Positions 53,059-64,000 of a stretch of 64,000 nt of DNA are shown one piece after another. Made by a program: the position numbers and the translations under genes. Each line of letters begins with the position of its first letter. Positions within the stretch are counted from its first letter, which is position 1. The stretch is from Volutella citrinella (taxonomy: Eukaryota > Ascomycota > Sordariomycetes > Hypocreales > Nectriaceae): positions 496,001-560,000 of the forward strand of contig JAWZSP010000008.1 in the NCBI GenBank assembly GCA_034401135.1. Reading direction: 5' to 3'. Under the pieces are notes generated by a model that was given only the letters and a program-made list of their open reading frames with translations, made no database searches and was not told where the DNA came from.

Positions 53059-55587
53059 ATGGACAACTCTCAGCGCTTCACCGTCCTCATTGCAGGAGGT
53101 GGCATCGCTGGGCTCGCCCTGGCTCATATGCTAGAGAGGGTAGGGATCGACTACCTCGTGCTGGAGGCACACCGAGAGCTTGCGCCACAGGTCGGAGCCA
53201 GCATTGGCCTAATGCCCAACGGCTGCCGCATTCTGGACCAGCTGGGCATCTACGACGAAGTGAGGCGACTGATTGAGAAGCCTCTTGTGCACATGTCTCT
53301 GCATGACCCCAGCGGCAAGTCAATAGCAAGTTATGTTGGCATGGGAGCCCAGGTAGAGAAGCGGTAAGAGACTGTTAGCCTTGCCTTTTGGTTGTGCGAC
53401 GACTAACATCCCCACGGCCATGGGTATGACATCGTATTTGTCGATCGCCAGTTGATTCTGGAGGCGCTGTGGCGCACCCTCAAGAACAAGGACAAGGTCC
53501 TAGTGAATAAAAAGGTCGACGAGGTCATCCTGCAGGATTCCAGCGTGCTGGTGAAGACGGCTGATGGCAATCGATACTCTGGTTCCATCTTGATCGGCGC
53601 GGATGGCGTCCACAGCCATGTGAGGAGGGAGATGTGGCGCCTTGCAGATCAACTGCAGCCGGGATACATCCCAGCAACTGAGCACACCGGTATGTCAACC
53701 ACAGTCTGACGAATCAAAGGCGTCCATTTTGCTAAGGTAGACATAGAATGCCTTCCGGTGGTCTACAAGGCCGTCTTTGGCATCTCGGTCCTCAAGGACT
53801 GGGGAGAGGCCCGCGTGCAGAGCAACTTGGGCAGAGACTACTCGTACCTCGTCATCGCCGGCCCCCAGAAGAAGGTCTATTGGTTCCTCTTCGCCAAGAT
53901 GGACGAGAAATCCTGCGGCCCTGACGTCCAGCGCTTCACCAAGGAGGATGAGCGCGAGCTCATTGACAAACACCTAGACGATAAGATCACGGATACTCAC
54001 ACGTTCGGGGATATTTACTCGGCCAAGACGTCATCAACTCTTACAGCACTGCCAGAATACGTCTTCAAGAAGTGGCATTTCGACCGCATCATGACCATTG
54101 GAGACGCCGCGCACAAGGTACGAAGCCTCCCACCACCTATGTGATGCGAAGAACTGGCGACTAATGCAACCTAACAGATGGCGCCGATCGCAGGCCAGGG
54201 TGGCAACAGCGCCATCGAAAGCGCGGCCGTCCTCGTCAACAACCTGACCAGGATGCTCAAGGAACATCCCTGCGGCCCATCGACGGTCGAAATCGACGCC
54301 ATGTTCGCCCTCACGCAGGCGATACGCGGACCCCGCGTCTCGGAGCTGCTCAAGGCCTCCGACGACGAGCAGCGGCTGGCCACCATGCAGACGGCCGCGC
54401 TGCGTTTCCTCGCGCTGTACTTGGCGCCCCTGACGACCATTGACGAGAAGCAGGCCGGGTGGATCACAAACTACGAGGGCGCCCACAGGCTCGACTTCCT
54501 CGAGGTGCCCAAGCGGCCGCGCCTTGTTCCCTATCTCGATGAGCTGCCCAGCTCGCCCGTTCGTGGGCTCTACTGGCCCATGGCCCTGACAGCCGCGGTG
54601 CTGGGCGCGCTGTTCATTGCCGCCCAGTTACTCCTCCCGAGTCTGGCGGACCTGGCTCGCTCCGCCCCGTTGCTAGACCAGCCACTTTACACGGGCATCG
54701 GCGCCATCGATTCGATTCTCTCACCCGTCATCTCGACCTTCTCAGAAGCCATTTCTGCCACCAACGGACAAGGTCGACTCCAGTGCCTGTACCTCCTCGT
54801 GAATCTGGCCCCGTTCATCTATATCTGGACCGTAGAGGGTTACAGAAACGGCAACTCCAAGTCATTCGCCTTCCTCCCCTCCGTCTTCAGCATCTACCAG
54901 CTCGTTGGTATCGGCAAGGTCGCCCCAGTCTACTTTGCCCTCAGCTTCTTCAGCTCCGGTAACCCAGGATGCGTCAGGCCGTCTGGCCGGGCCATTCCGT
55001 CTTCAGTTGCGCTGGCCCTGCCTTTTGCACTATGCTTGGGCTATCTTGTCCCCTTGATCATGATGTTTGTCATGAATGGAGACGGCATCGTCCAGCAGAA
55101 TCTTGTTGCTTTCTGGCTGCCTTCGCCAGTGTACGTGGCAATTCTCACAAGGCTCCTTTCCAGAGGCATCGAATCCGCTCATCCCACCAAATCGGTGGAC
55201 TGGGAGAGATTTGAGAAGCGAGATAAACTACCCTTGCAAGCCGGATACCTCTTTATCTTCCTAATCACCTCAATTACTCACATTGGCGTGGCGTTTTATA
55301 TCTTCTCCGATGCGGCTACGTCCGTGTCTGGCATGTTCCTCGGCTCTAGCGCGGATGGAACTGTTCTGAGCTTCTTGAACTACAACATGCTGTTTGGTTT
55401 TGCAGCCATGGCGGTGTGGTGCTTGTTTAGCGTCTCTGAGCTGCGGCGTTTGGGTTATGTCACGACTAGAACGGCGACTCAAGCTGCTGTTTCGACACTA
55501 CTGAGCGGCATAGTTTTTGGACCTGGTGCCATGTATTCTGGCGTGTGGGCTTGGAGAGAAGGGGTGATTGCCTCAATAACCCCGTAA
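53059..55587 (+). CDS. FAD-dependent monooxygenase with C-terminal multi-pass membrane domain
   Basis: Probable exons are 53059-53363, 53418-53689, 53747-54117 and 54178-55587, giving about 785 residues. The FAD-binding GxGxxG ([14 protein letters not shown]) begins near residue 9, the FVDRQ segment follows in exon 2, the GADGVHS segment comes later, and [16 protein letters not shown] closes the FAD domain. This is the PaxM-like class A flavin monooxygenase group. From about residue 485 the protein has about eight hydrophobic segments, an extension found on some fungal members whose role is unclear. Intron 1 has donor GTAAGA and a CTAAC branch site, but its 3' end reads CACGG instead of CAG. 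The alternative canonical acceptor at 53450 would delete the FVDRQ region. No biosynthetic cluster genes surround it. Confidence 0.8.
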
Positions 55588-58460
55588 CCGGAGATGAGGC
55601 CATGTTTGATTATATATGATTCACGATAGAGCTGAAAAGCGCAAGTAGAGGTGGATAGTTCTGATCGGTTTAGATAAACGCCACACGGCATCATGATGCA
55701 CAAGTATAGCGAAGATAAGAGTTCATGCCACAGATTTGATTTCTCGCGGTGTGAAATGAAACTGTGAACGCTGCCGTGACATCAAATCAATGATCAATAT
55801 CAACCCCGGCTGGCCACATTATTGTCATTGCCGCAGACTGTCTCTAGAATCCTGTAAAGTGATGTGATTTAGTATTTTTATTCTCTGAGATATTGTGCAA
55901 GGTGCAATTGATTGTACAGGAGGTAGGTTCGCTCTCGGCTGAAATGTTACACTCCTTTGTTGCAGTTGGACTGCAACTGAATTAGCCGGTTGAACAGTGT
56001 TCCACAACGTAGCTATTTTTTTGAGTATTTAGAACGATGAATGTTCCTATCCAATCCTAGAGTTGTGCTGATACTATTCGTTGGCTCGTAGCTAGTATAT
56101 TGAGTTTACACTTGAATCTTGATGGCTGTTCTTGCTGACGGCGGAGTCGCGGGCAACGTTGGACGGTCCGGGTGTTTTAGGCTTTTGGGTTCTGATAATA
56201 GAAGAAACTAGTTTATGAGAAATACGAATGGAAACCAGTTATTGTCGAACTGGGGTATCAGCAGAGGATAGTGTGTGGTTGCTGGCACTTGGTCTCGTCT
56301 CCTTAGGCATCAAATGCACCATTCGAACGTCGAGTCTCACTTCGATTCTCAAGCCAAGAGTCGCCAAAGTTGTCTCGCTGAGCAAGAGGTTCAGTAGCAG
56401 CAACTGCGAAGCCTAATTGGCGTACTTCACAAATGCGGCGAGTCAGGATGGTGAGTGAGATATGGTTGGTTGGATTGCGGAGTTCTCCTCGTTGATATAG
56501 CGCCTGGGCATCGCCTCCCTCGCTTGCATACTCAGGTTGCTCTTGAGAAAGACGGCGTGTACTCACCCAGACCCAACTAGTTATCGTCCGATGTCACACA
56601 ATTAAGCACATAAGTATCTGTGGCTAGGCCGGGAGTGTCATGATGTCGCGGCGAAAGGCGGCAATAGACGGAAGCAATAGACGGAAAATCCGGGATCAAA
56701 ATCAGAGCTTCTGCGAGGGCTTAGTATCGGAAAAAAAGATCGATAAGGTATTTCCGATGCTTGATTACGCTTGGTGATGCCATCCCGTGGGGTGGGCTCA
56801 TGGGCTGGGCTAACGGCAGCGACTCAGTTGACGACTCACGAGTGCATTGCGAAGTGAAGGATACGAGGCGACGCAGGGATGTGGAGCGGCCCTTGGCACC
56901 AGAAATCCGCGCAACGGACTGTTTCAAAGCTGCGTATTGTGCGACCGGCGGACTCCCATTGGGCGGGCGATGGGGCACGCGGTGCCTGGCGATCCTTATT
57001 GACTTGGGTGTGGAGCAGACAAGGCCTGAGCTGAGATGAGATGAGATGGCGGCTCCCCTTGCGACTGAGCTGGTGCGCGCGTTGCAATTTCGTCTGTCGC
57101 TATCAGCAGAAGTCCCGAATTGCCGAATTGCTGCTGACCAGATGATGGCAGTGGGCAGAGCCTGCGCATGTCCCCCAGACGCCTCCCGGCTGCTGTCTAT
57201 TCTTAGAAGGGCAACCCAGCGAGAGTGTCCGCCATGGACCAAGTCAAATCTCGTTTGCGCCCAGGCGAAGGCCAACCAAAGTTAGGTTCTGACTAGCCTG
57301 CGGCCTGGGGAGGCTAAGGTGCCCGCCAAGCCAAATCCCGCGACAGTTGCCCCTGAAGTTTAGAAGGTCGAAGCCCCTGCCGCACCGCACCGCCCCTGAG
57401 GCAGCCAATCCGGGACGCCTTGATGGGGAGCCAGCACGAAGGAGAATCAGAGACACAATCGGCTGAGACCTCGTGCAGGACATTTGAGTGGTGCTGCATA
57501 CTTTTTTGTGCCAGATGCCGTGGCGGAGGTGCCAGAGGGTGCCCCGGGATTCTTGCGTGGCCCCTGTCTCCTGCCACCGCTGTTCGGTCGGACGAAAGAG
57601 ACAGATTTGGCTGGGGTGCCCCCTTAATTACTTTGCTGTGCTTCTTCCGTGTATGCACCAGAGTTGTATGGATGCAACTGAACAGCCAATGCGGGAGTGA
57701 GTTGTTGAGCGGGTGGGTGGTTGGCTGGAAGGCTAAGCCAGAGTGCAACAGACTGCAGGTGGTTGATAACGGAGGGTTTTATTCCCAGACTAACGACATG
57801 GGTTATGTCTTCCGCAAAGTCATGCCACCGTTAATTGCCGACCAACAAGCACAGCCAAGAGGGACAGTCGCGTCTCAAAGGGGCACACGGACAGCTTAGT
57901 TGACATGTATCCAATGCACATGTCTGCGTCATATGCAGAGGTGAAATTGTGCCCAGGCCGGGCGGTGGCGAGGCGCCCCGTTCCTGCGTTGCGCGGCCGG
58001 GCGGTGGGTGGGCAAGGCTCTCCAGCTGGGTGGATGGGGGGCCTCCCTGTCTTGGGGCCTTGACTCCTTTATGATCCACTGCTTGGCAGGCATTGCCCCA
58101 GACCCGTGGTGGTGTTGGACTGTTCCACCATTTCATTCTTTAGACTAATAATACTGCTGCTACACCACCACCGCTTCAGCTTCCGGTGCCACCTCCCGTT
58201 CCATTGTCGTTTCGACATTGCCGCTCGTTTGCACCTTTGGGCATTGCCTCGCCTGTTCCATTCGTTCATTCATTCGTTCATTCCTCTACTACTACACACA
58301 GGCCACCGCTAATTCCCCATCCACTCCCTGGCTATCCGACGCGAGAACAACCATCACCAGCTCACTACCAGATCCGCCCATACATCGATCCATTGCCGCA
58401 TCCCCCCGGCCGCCCAGGCCGCGCACCTCCAGCTAGACGATTCTCTTCGCCAGACACATC
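55588..58460. other. Gene-free region of 2.9 kb
   Basis: Only short or motif-free frames. The right end is the long promoter and leader of the Crh-type gene and includes a TTCA/TTCG tetranucleotide run at about 58260-58286. No transposon or RNA gene was recognised. Confidence 0.5.
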
Positions 58461-59621
58461 ATGATTTCGCACACTCTCATTTCCGCGGCGCTGCTGGGCC
58501 TCGCCGCCGCGCAGGTCACCACCGACTGCAACCCGCTCCAGAAGGACTGCCCAGCCAACGCCGCCTTCGGCACCAAGGCCGACTTCAACTTCAGCAGCAA
58601 GCCCGACTTCTCGCTCTGGTCGACGCACGTCGGCTCCGTCGACTACGACGCCGAAAAGGGCGCCGTGCTGGCTGTCAAGAAGCAGGGCGACTCGCCCACG
58701 CTGCGCTCCCAGTTCTACTTCTTCTTCGGCCGCACCGAGCTGCACATCAAGGCCGCCCCCGGCCGCGGTATCATCAGCTCCATGATGTGGCTCAGCGACT
58801 GCCTCGACGAGGTCGACTGGGAGATTCTCGGTGGCAACGGCACCCACGCCAGCACAAACTTCTTCGGCAAGGGCCGCGAGGACTTCTCCCAGGGCAAATA
58901 CCACGCCGTCAAGGGCGGCACCCTCGACGACTACCACAACTACACCACCGTCTGGACAAAGGACAAGCTCGAGTGGCACATTGACGGAGACCTCGTCCGC
59001 ACCGTCCTCCCTGCCGAGGCCAACAACACCAACAACTTCCCCCAGACCCCCATGCGCCTCAGCCTGGGCATCTGGGCCGGAGGCGACCCCAGCCTGCCCG
59101 AGGGAACCCGCCAGTGGGCTGGCGGCGACACCGACTACAAGGCCGGCCCGTACAGCATGTACATCAAGAGCGTCAGCGTCGAGGATTACTCCACCGGCAA
59201 GGAGTACAAGTACGGCGACAGGTCGGGCAATTGGAACAGCATCGAGGTGGTCCAGTAAGTCGAAGCATACTTCGGGAGTATACGCATCACAGCACTAACC
59301 AACATGTCCAGGGGCGAGCCCAAGTCCATCGAGGACCTCAAGAAGAAGCCCGAGGCGGAGAACAAGTCGCTCGGCGACAAGTGGAATGACCTCTCCCAGG
59401 GCTCCAAGACGGCCGCCTACGCCGGAGCCGGCGGCGCTGCTGCCATTGGCCTCGCCGGCCTGGGCTTCTACTTCCTCCGACAGCGCCGTCGCGGCGCCGA
59501 GGAAGACCGCACGGCTGCTCAGCGCGCCGCTGAGCAGGACAACCTGATGCACGGCCGCGATGGAGAGGACGCGACCGAGCAGGGCCACGAGTACAGCGCC
59601 GCCAAGTACAGCCGCGTGTAG
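58461..59621 (+). CDS. GH16 Crh-type cell-wall transglycosidase
   Basis: Two exons, 58461-59254 and 59312-59621, around a 57-nt GT-AG intron, give 367 residues. A signal peptide (about 1-18) is followed by a GH16 domain with the catalytic motif DEVDWE (nucleophile E117, D119, acid/base E121). The NFFGKG, HNYTTVWT and WHIDGDLVRTV segments are typical of the Crh/Crf group, which links chitin to beta-glucan in the fungal wall. Cys23 and Cys30 begin the mature protein. After the domain comes a charged stalk, then one hydrophobic segment at about 299-320 followed by RQRRR, so the protein is a type I membrane protein instead of GPI-anchored. The start is fixed by the signal peptide. Confidence 0.92.
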
Positions 59622-60731
59622 ACGTGTTCACCACAAGAGAGTAGAGGGGGAGGCCAGGTTTAGAGCATGTGCGCACAGCATCGAGGAGGAGGAGGGGGGG
59701 CTTCAGAGCAAGGCCTCCCCGGTTGTCATTTCGGCCCATTTTTCATTGTCGTCTGCCCTTGGCGTCCGGTCAGCCTTCCCCCCGGCCGGCCGGAGCCAGG
59801 GCCCTGCATGTCAAAGCCTTTGATCGATTTCTTAACCATTGTAAAGACATTTCAGCATTTCCACATCGTTGTACCATCACATGCATACATTTGCATCTAG
59901 TTAGACAGAGAGTAGACTATCCGGCAGGCTCGGCGTTACTACCAGAGGGCGTACTGGCATTGATATCAAACCGCTGCGAAAGACTTGTCTTTGGTTCTAT
60001 GCCCATTGGGGACTGTTACTCATGTTGAGTGATTTCAATCGTGTATTTTGTAGCCAAAATCGCCAACTGTCTCCATATCGGATTTTCTCTCAGATCTGAA
60101 GGCCCAGCAACAATTCATAGCAGTGCCCAAATTTGAAAACTGAAGTCAGCTCTGACTGATTGATTCTAACTTATCATTGTAAAATGCTGTGGTACCAGAG
60201 ACGGATTACCCCTCTCGGGCTGGGTATTTAGCCAAACTGACCATGTACAAGCAGCTGGTAAATGCCACTGCCTTTCTTTCGAGTTGATAGATGGCGATAT
60301 TTAGGCGCTGGCGAGATCAAAGTGGCCCCAGGGTCAGTATCGACAGCTTTGGCTGAGTTGGGCTGGACAATTATGTTGTGTCGAAGAGGCTCAACACTTC
60401 CGAAGTCGACTCGAGGAAACATTCTCGCGGCCGTTGAGGATATCACACGAGAGGAACCCTTTCCAGCTCTGTCCTCCTAGTGTTTTTCTCTGCAGGTTGT
60501 GAGATGGCTTGCGTAATCAGATAACCTGCTAGCTCTGAAGGATGAATAGAGAGTAATTGCTCATGGCGATCTAAGGGATAGAGGGCGATGTTTATTGTAT
60601 AGTTAGGCCATCGCTCATTGGTTTCAAGTGGCAGCAATCCTATTGATTGGCTCCCGGCCAGCTTGCACCGCATCTATCAAATCTATTCTTCTGCCTGGAC
60701 AACACCTACTCTGCCCATTGTCTCCGGTGAC
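59622..60731. other. Convergent intergenic region
   Basis: About 1.1 kb between the ends of the Crh-type gene and the secreted-protein gene. AT-rich in its middle part. No gene or repeat was recognised. Confidence 0.55.
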
Positions 60732-61796
60732 TTAGTCCTTGAAAGGCCAGTTTCCGAGCTCACACTGAACCTTCGAAGTCACGGTAGAACCCTGGCTCAC
60801 GTCGCCGTTCATCCACGAGTCTCTGTAGTCGAGGAACACACGGGGATCCACGCTGACGCCGAACTTGAGGTAGACGGGATCCTGCTTGCAAAAGGGCAGG
60901 CGTTTGGAGCTGTTCTCGCAATCCGTGGCGACGAAGACGATAGCACCGCCTGCTGTGCCGGAGCTGGTCCGGTACACAGCCTCGACGCACTTCTCCTCGT
61001 CGACTCGGTTGGCACACCACCTGTTGTTGAGGATGTTTTTCGAAACGCCAGCCTTGGAGGCGATACCGCAAGACCTGGCACGCATGTTAGTCCCATCTGC
61101 TGCTTGCTGTCAACCGGGAATGCCTACTTAACAATGTACGGAATAAAGGCCCAGTAGCCGCAGTCGTCGAGACGGTCCTTGGGCTTCTCCATCCTAATGC
61201 TGTTGGCAGTTGCCTTGGACTCGCTCCAGCTGAAGGAGGCGCCGAGAGTGAAGGCACCATGGCAAATCTGCAGACCAAAGCTAGCGCTTTGGCCGACCTC
61301 GACTCGGTGCTCATCAGTCAGACTGCAGTGCGAGCCCTTTCCGCACCGGCCTTGAGGGCCAAAGGTCACCTCCCTTCCATAGGTCCAGGACAGCGAGGTT
61401 TCACAATAGGACTCGCACTTGAGTTCACACGTTAGCCAAGCAGCCGCAGTAATCTAACAAGGGAGCACGGTTCCACCTACGTTCTGGCCCGTGTTGACCG
61501 GGCACCAGTGTGTTTCGGACTCTGGTCTGCCGTCGGGGTGGAGGCCCTTTTGCGTCTTTGGGCACGACGTGTGTTTCTATCCACGTTAGACACAGCCCAT
61601 GCGTATCAATTCGACAGCTTACCTCATTCTCCGGATGCAAGAGCGGATCGAAACAGTTGTCGTTGATAAACGGGGACGCGGGCTGATCGACCCGGCGGAC
61701 AACCTTGCCAGTGGCCAAATCAAGCTCTGCCGGGATTACGGCCCCAATGGCAGTTGGCAGAAGCACAAAAGCTTGAAAAAGACGGGAGAAGTGCAT
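60732..61796 (-). CDS. Cysteine-rich secreted protein of unknown function
   Basis: Four exons on the minus strand: 61623-61796, 61481-61576, 61128-61417 and 60732-61074, giving 300 residues. All introns are GT-AG, with CTAAC branch sites in view. The ATG at 61796 gives a signal peptide (MHFSRLFQAFVLLPTAIGA), then a short propeptide-like stretch with paired basic residues (KVVRR) near residue 34. The mature part has 15 Cys, including CESYCE, GRCGKGSHC, SCGIASK, RWCANRVDEEKC and DCEN. There is no membrane segment. I do not recognise the family. The intron-rich gene, secretion signal and many Cys fit a secreted effector-like or surface protein, but this is inference. Confidence 0.78.
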
Positions 61797-63946
61797 TTCA
61801 ACCTCCAGATGGGCCTGTGATGGATGATTGGTTATTGGAGAGAAGGGGAGTGATCCTGGGAGCTGAAGCCGCCACTCAAGGGGAACCAAGTACCAAGTTG
61901 ACTCTTTATATTTCCGGAACTAATCAGCTGAGCCAAAACTCTCCAAGACCCCTTTTCCTTGTTATTGGCTTCTCAAAATGTCCGGCCCCCAAATCCACAG
62001 CATCACCAGAGATCGTCGCAGATTTCATTGTATTCGGACGTTTGGTGTAACGTGCCCACATTTCAAGTCTGCTGTTCTAGATATAAAACATCAGGCAGCC
62101 ATATTACATGCGTCGGGAAGGATTGGAATGGTGGATAAGGCCGCAGGTAATGGGATGGTTTACATGGGTTCACCACGGGCTGTTCGACGATGCTAGAGCT
62201 CATGAAGGAAGGTTCTTTGGTACCGTAAGCACGATCGTCGGCGGTTCGTCGATATCCCAAGGCCGAGTGGTGCTTGAAACAGTGATAGGGCATAACGGGT
62301 ACGTGCGGAAGGATTCGAAGGATGCTGACGGTGGGTCGCTGGAACGCAAGTACTTGGATACAATCACCAGGGGTCGTTCTATATGTGCGTAAGGCTGATA
62401 TTATAGGCATGCCGGTGCTAATGTGGCGGGTGTGTCAACTACCAAGAAAGGTCAATCAAGGAGCTGGTCAACTGATATGCTTTCCAGGCCTGGCTAATGG
62501 AAGTGCTGTGGTTTCATTCTATTATCTATGTACGGACACCTGGCTGTCGAAGGCTGGGGCAGTGGGCACAATGAGGCGCGGTGTAGTGGCAACCCACGAT
62601 CGAACATGCTTATCATCAAGACTGTTTCAAGGCGAGGTTTGGTCCATTTATAACACCACATTGCAAGGTTTAGTTGCTCGAGGCCTTGTGTCCTGTCCTT
62701 CCTACTCTGGTGAAGGAATGCCTTGCCGGGGTCCGCCACGTGCTGACTGGTCGGGATACGACGAGGCAATTCTGCGGGGCATTGGAGGAGGCAGTTGTCG
62801 TGTGACACCTGCCAGGGTGCTGGACGGTGGAATACGACGGTTCGAATCATTCTGCGGCAAACAAAACGATGATCGTTGGGGGCGAAGTCAGGTTGCTCCG
62901 CACTGGATGCTGTTCACGGAGTATTACATGAAATGCGTGTAGTTCGCAAGATGATGACCATCATGAAGCCCCCGTTCCTCTTCAGATGGGATCACTGGAG
63001 GATTTCGAGGCAGAGGCAGTGTCTTTGGTGGCGATAGTGCGCTGAATCAACTACACCAGATGCACTCTTCGTAAATCTTTGTTTCGGCAACCCGACACAG
63101 CTAGCATAAAAAGGCTTCCCTGGTCTCACCTCGCAGGGTCTTACGTCACAATAACAATACGGAGAGAAGTCGGCTCCTTAGGTCCTATTTGTCAAGAAAG
63201 CCGTGGTCTTGGTATAGATGATAGACAAGGTCCAATGGATCATGGCGATGTGATACCAGCCGTATGAACCTAACTTTCTGGCGAGAATACGGCCTACCCC
63301 ATTGCGTCCACAAACAAACCTCGCCTGGGCGATGGATTACACAGCGCATGGGCTGGACAGTTCGAAGAAGGTGCAGATGGCTGTTGAAATGAAGTGTTTT
63401 ATTATAATTTCCTTTGGTGCAGAGACCTTACTAGACAAGGAGGCCGCAAGTTGCTGCATCTGTTAAACGTTAATTGCGACTCTTACTGGACTAACACCTG
63501 TGGTTGTGATGCTGGGTATGGCATCTACCGTGGAATTTCCCTGTGGTGTCAATTGCGAACGTATGAGGCCATGTGCTGCACAGGCTTCTCGAACCATCTC
63601 CCATCATGATCTCTGCTCCGATATCGCCTCATGTCATCAATCGTCAGCCGTTAAAACCCCATATTCCAACCACGCCATGTCAACATGAAAAGCATGTCAA
63701 TCGTGCCAATCGTGTCAAAATCATGTCAATCATGTCAAACACATTGTCAATCGGAATCTGCCGTTGTCGTCCCAAGGGCGCACCAGGCCCACCCAGTCTA
63801 AGCGCCGAATCCTATCGGGGCCAGTCGGCGGGTACCGGGGTCGTCGCCCGTCCTCGGCCCCCCCGAACAACATCGCAAACTACAAATCAACCATTGCAAA
63901 CTCGCCTGCTCGTCGAATTCACGCCCGCGATCGAACCAAAGACGCC
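61797..63946. other. Gene-free region upstream of the right-edge gene
   Basis: About 2.1 kb with no supported gene. The left part is the promoter of the secreted-protein gene. The frames at 62108-62942 lack motifs. Near the right end is an imperfect CATGTCAA repeat at about 63676-63751. Confidence 0.5.
63676..63751 (+). repeat. Imperfect CATGTCAA repeats
   Basis: CATGTCAA occurs at 63676, 63693, 63723 and 63731, with variants CGTGTCAA (63711) and ATTGTCAA (63744). The block lies about 200 bp upstream of the GNAT-like start codon. Confidence 0.7.
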
Positions 63947-64000
63947 ATGACGCTCACAGACACCCTCACCTTCCGCGAGGCCACGCCCGCCGACGTGCCC
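63947..64000 (+). CDS. GNAT-like acetyltransferase, 5' end only
   Basis: The ATG at 63947 begins an open frame of 18 codons running off the window edge: MTLTDTLTFREATPADVP. The T-F-R-E-A-T-P-A-D-V-P segment is the typical first strand and turn of GNAT N-acetyltransferases. With so little sequence, the family is a guess. Confidence 0.45.
   Translation, partial: MTLTDTLTFREATPADVP

Noticed and set aside
57420..57899. 159-codon plus-strand frame upstream of the Crh-type gene
   Set aside because: Cys/Trp-rich without signal peptide or motif, with a longer frame open on the other strand; probably chance.
53059..58460. Secondary-metabolite gene cluster around the FAD monooxygenase
   Set aside because: No polyketide or terpene synthase, prenyltransferase, P450 or cluster regulator lies nearby in the window.
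62820..62880. GGTTCGAATC, similar to a tRNA B box
   Set aside because: No matching A box, acceptor stem or anticodon arm could be found around it.
1..64000. CRISPR arrays, transposons, rRNA genes
   Set aside because: No regularly spaced repeats, transposase or reverse-transcriptase motifs, or rRNA sequences were seen; a formal repeat search was not possible.

Overview
This window is nuclear DNA of a filamentous ascomycete, most likely a sordariomycete and plausibly Hypocreales. The genes carry several short introns (44-98 nt) with GTAAGT-like donors and CTAAC-type branch sites. The products are typical of such fungi: AA9 lytic polysaccharide monooxygenase, Crh-type GH16, membrane-anchored GH3, GH35, GH105, a C2H2 plus Zn2Cys6 regulator, Rho3, 2EXR and DUF7580-like proteins. 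I did not assign a genus. No transposon, CRISPR, rRNA or convincing tRNA gene was seen. Exon structures were worked out by hand from reading frame, splice signals and family conservation.

Layout. 0-21 kb: a GH105 hydrolase, a DHA1-type MFS transporter, a small basic coiled-coil protein, Rho3, splicing factor CWC25, mitochondrial ribosomal protein uS14m, a type-II membrane GH3 beta-glucosidase and a 171-residue unknown, separated by long gene-free stretches. 21-26 kb is gene-poor. 26-33 kb has three genes in one direction that fit carbohydrate use: an AA9 LPMO, a dual zinc-finger transcription factor and an alpha-glucoside-type sugar transporter. 33.6-41 kb is the most interesting region (below). 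41.6-51.6 kb: a seven-exon GH35 beta-galactosidase, a fungal membrane protein, an acyl-protein-thioesterase-like esterase, a GPI-type surface protein and a 2EXR protein. 53-64 kb: an FAD monooxygenase with a multi-pass membrane tail, a Crh-type cell-wall transglycosidase, a cysteine-rich secreted protein, and the first codons of a GNAT-like gene at the right edge.

Candidate system. A 275-residue protein that looks like a fungal gasdermin (pore-forming cell-death executioner) is read away from a 965-residue cytosolic protein, across a 440-bp shared promoter. The partner has a DUF7580-like N-terminal half and an intact subtilisin-type protease domain. The architecture matches the HET-Q1/HET-Q2 cell-death pair of Podospora anserina. 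Just downstream of the gasdermin-like gene, on the same strand, lies a gene joining a fungal C2H2 signalling region to a complete penta-EF-hand (ALG-2/Pef1-type) calcium sensor. ALG-2 proteins recruit membrane-repair machinery after calcium entry, so the three genes could form a pore, activator and calcium-sensor module. The gasdermin and protease calls rest on sequence features plus context; inclusion of the EF-hand gene is inference.

Other points of note are a GC-AG intron in the protease gene, an apparent GG (not AG) 3' splice site in the FAD monooxygenase gene, a 19-base G run, and several short repeats near promoters.
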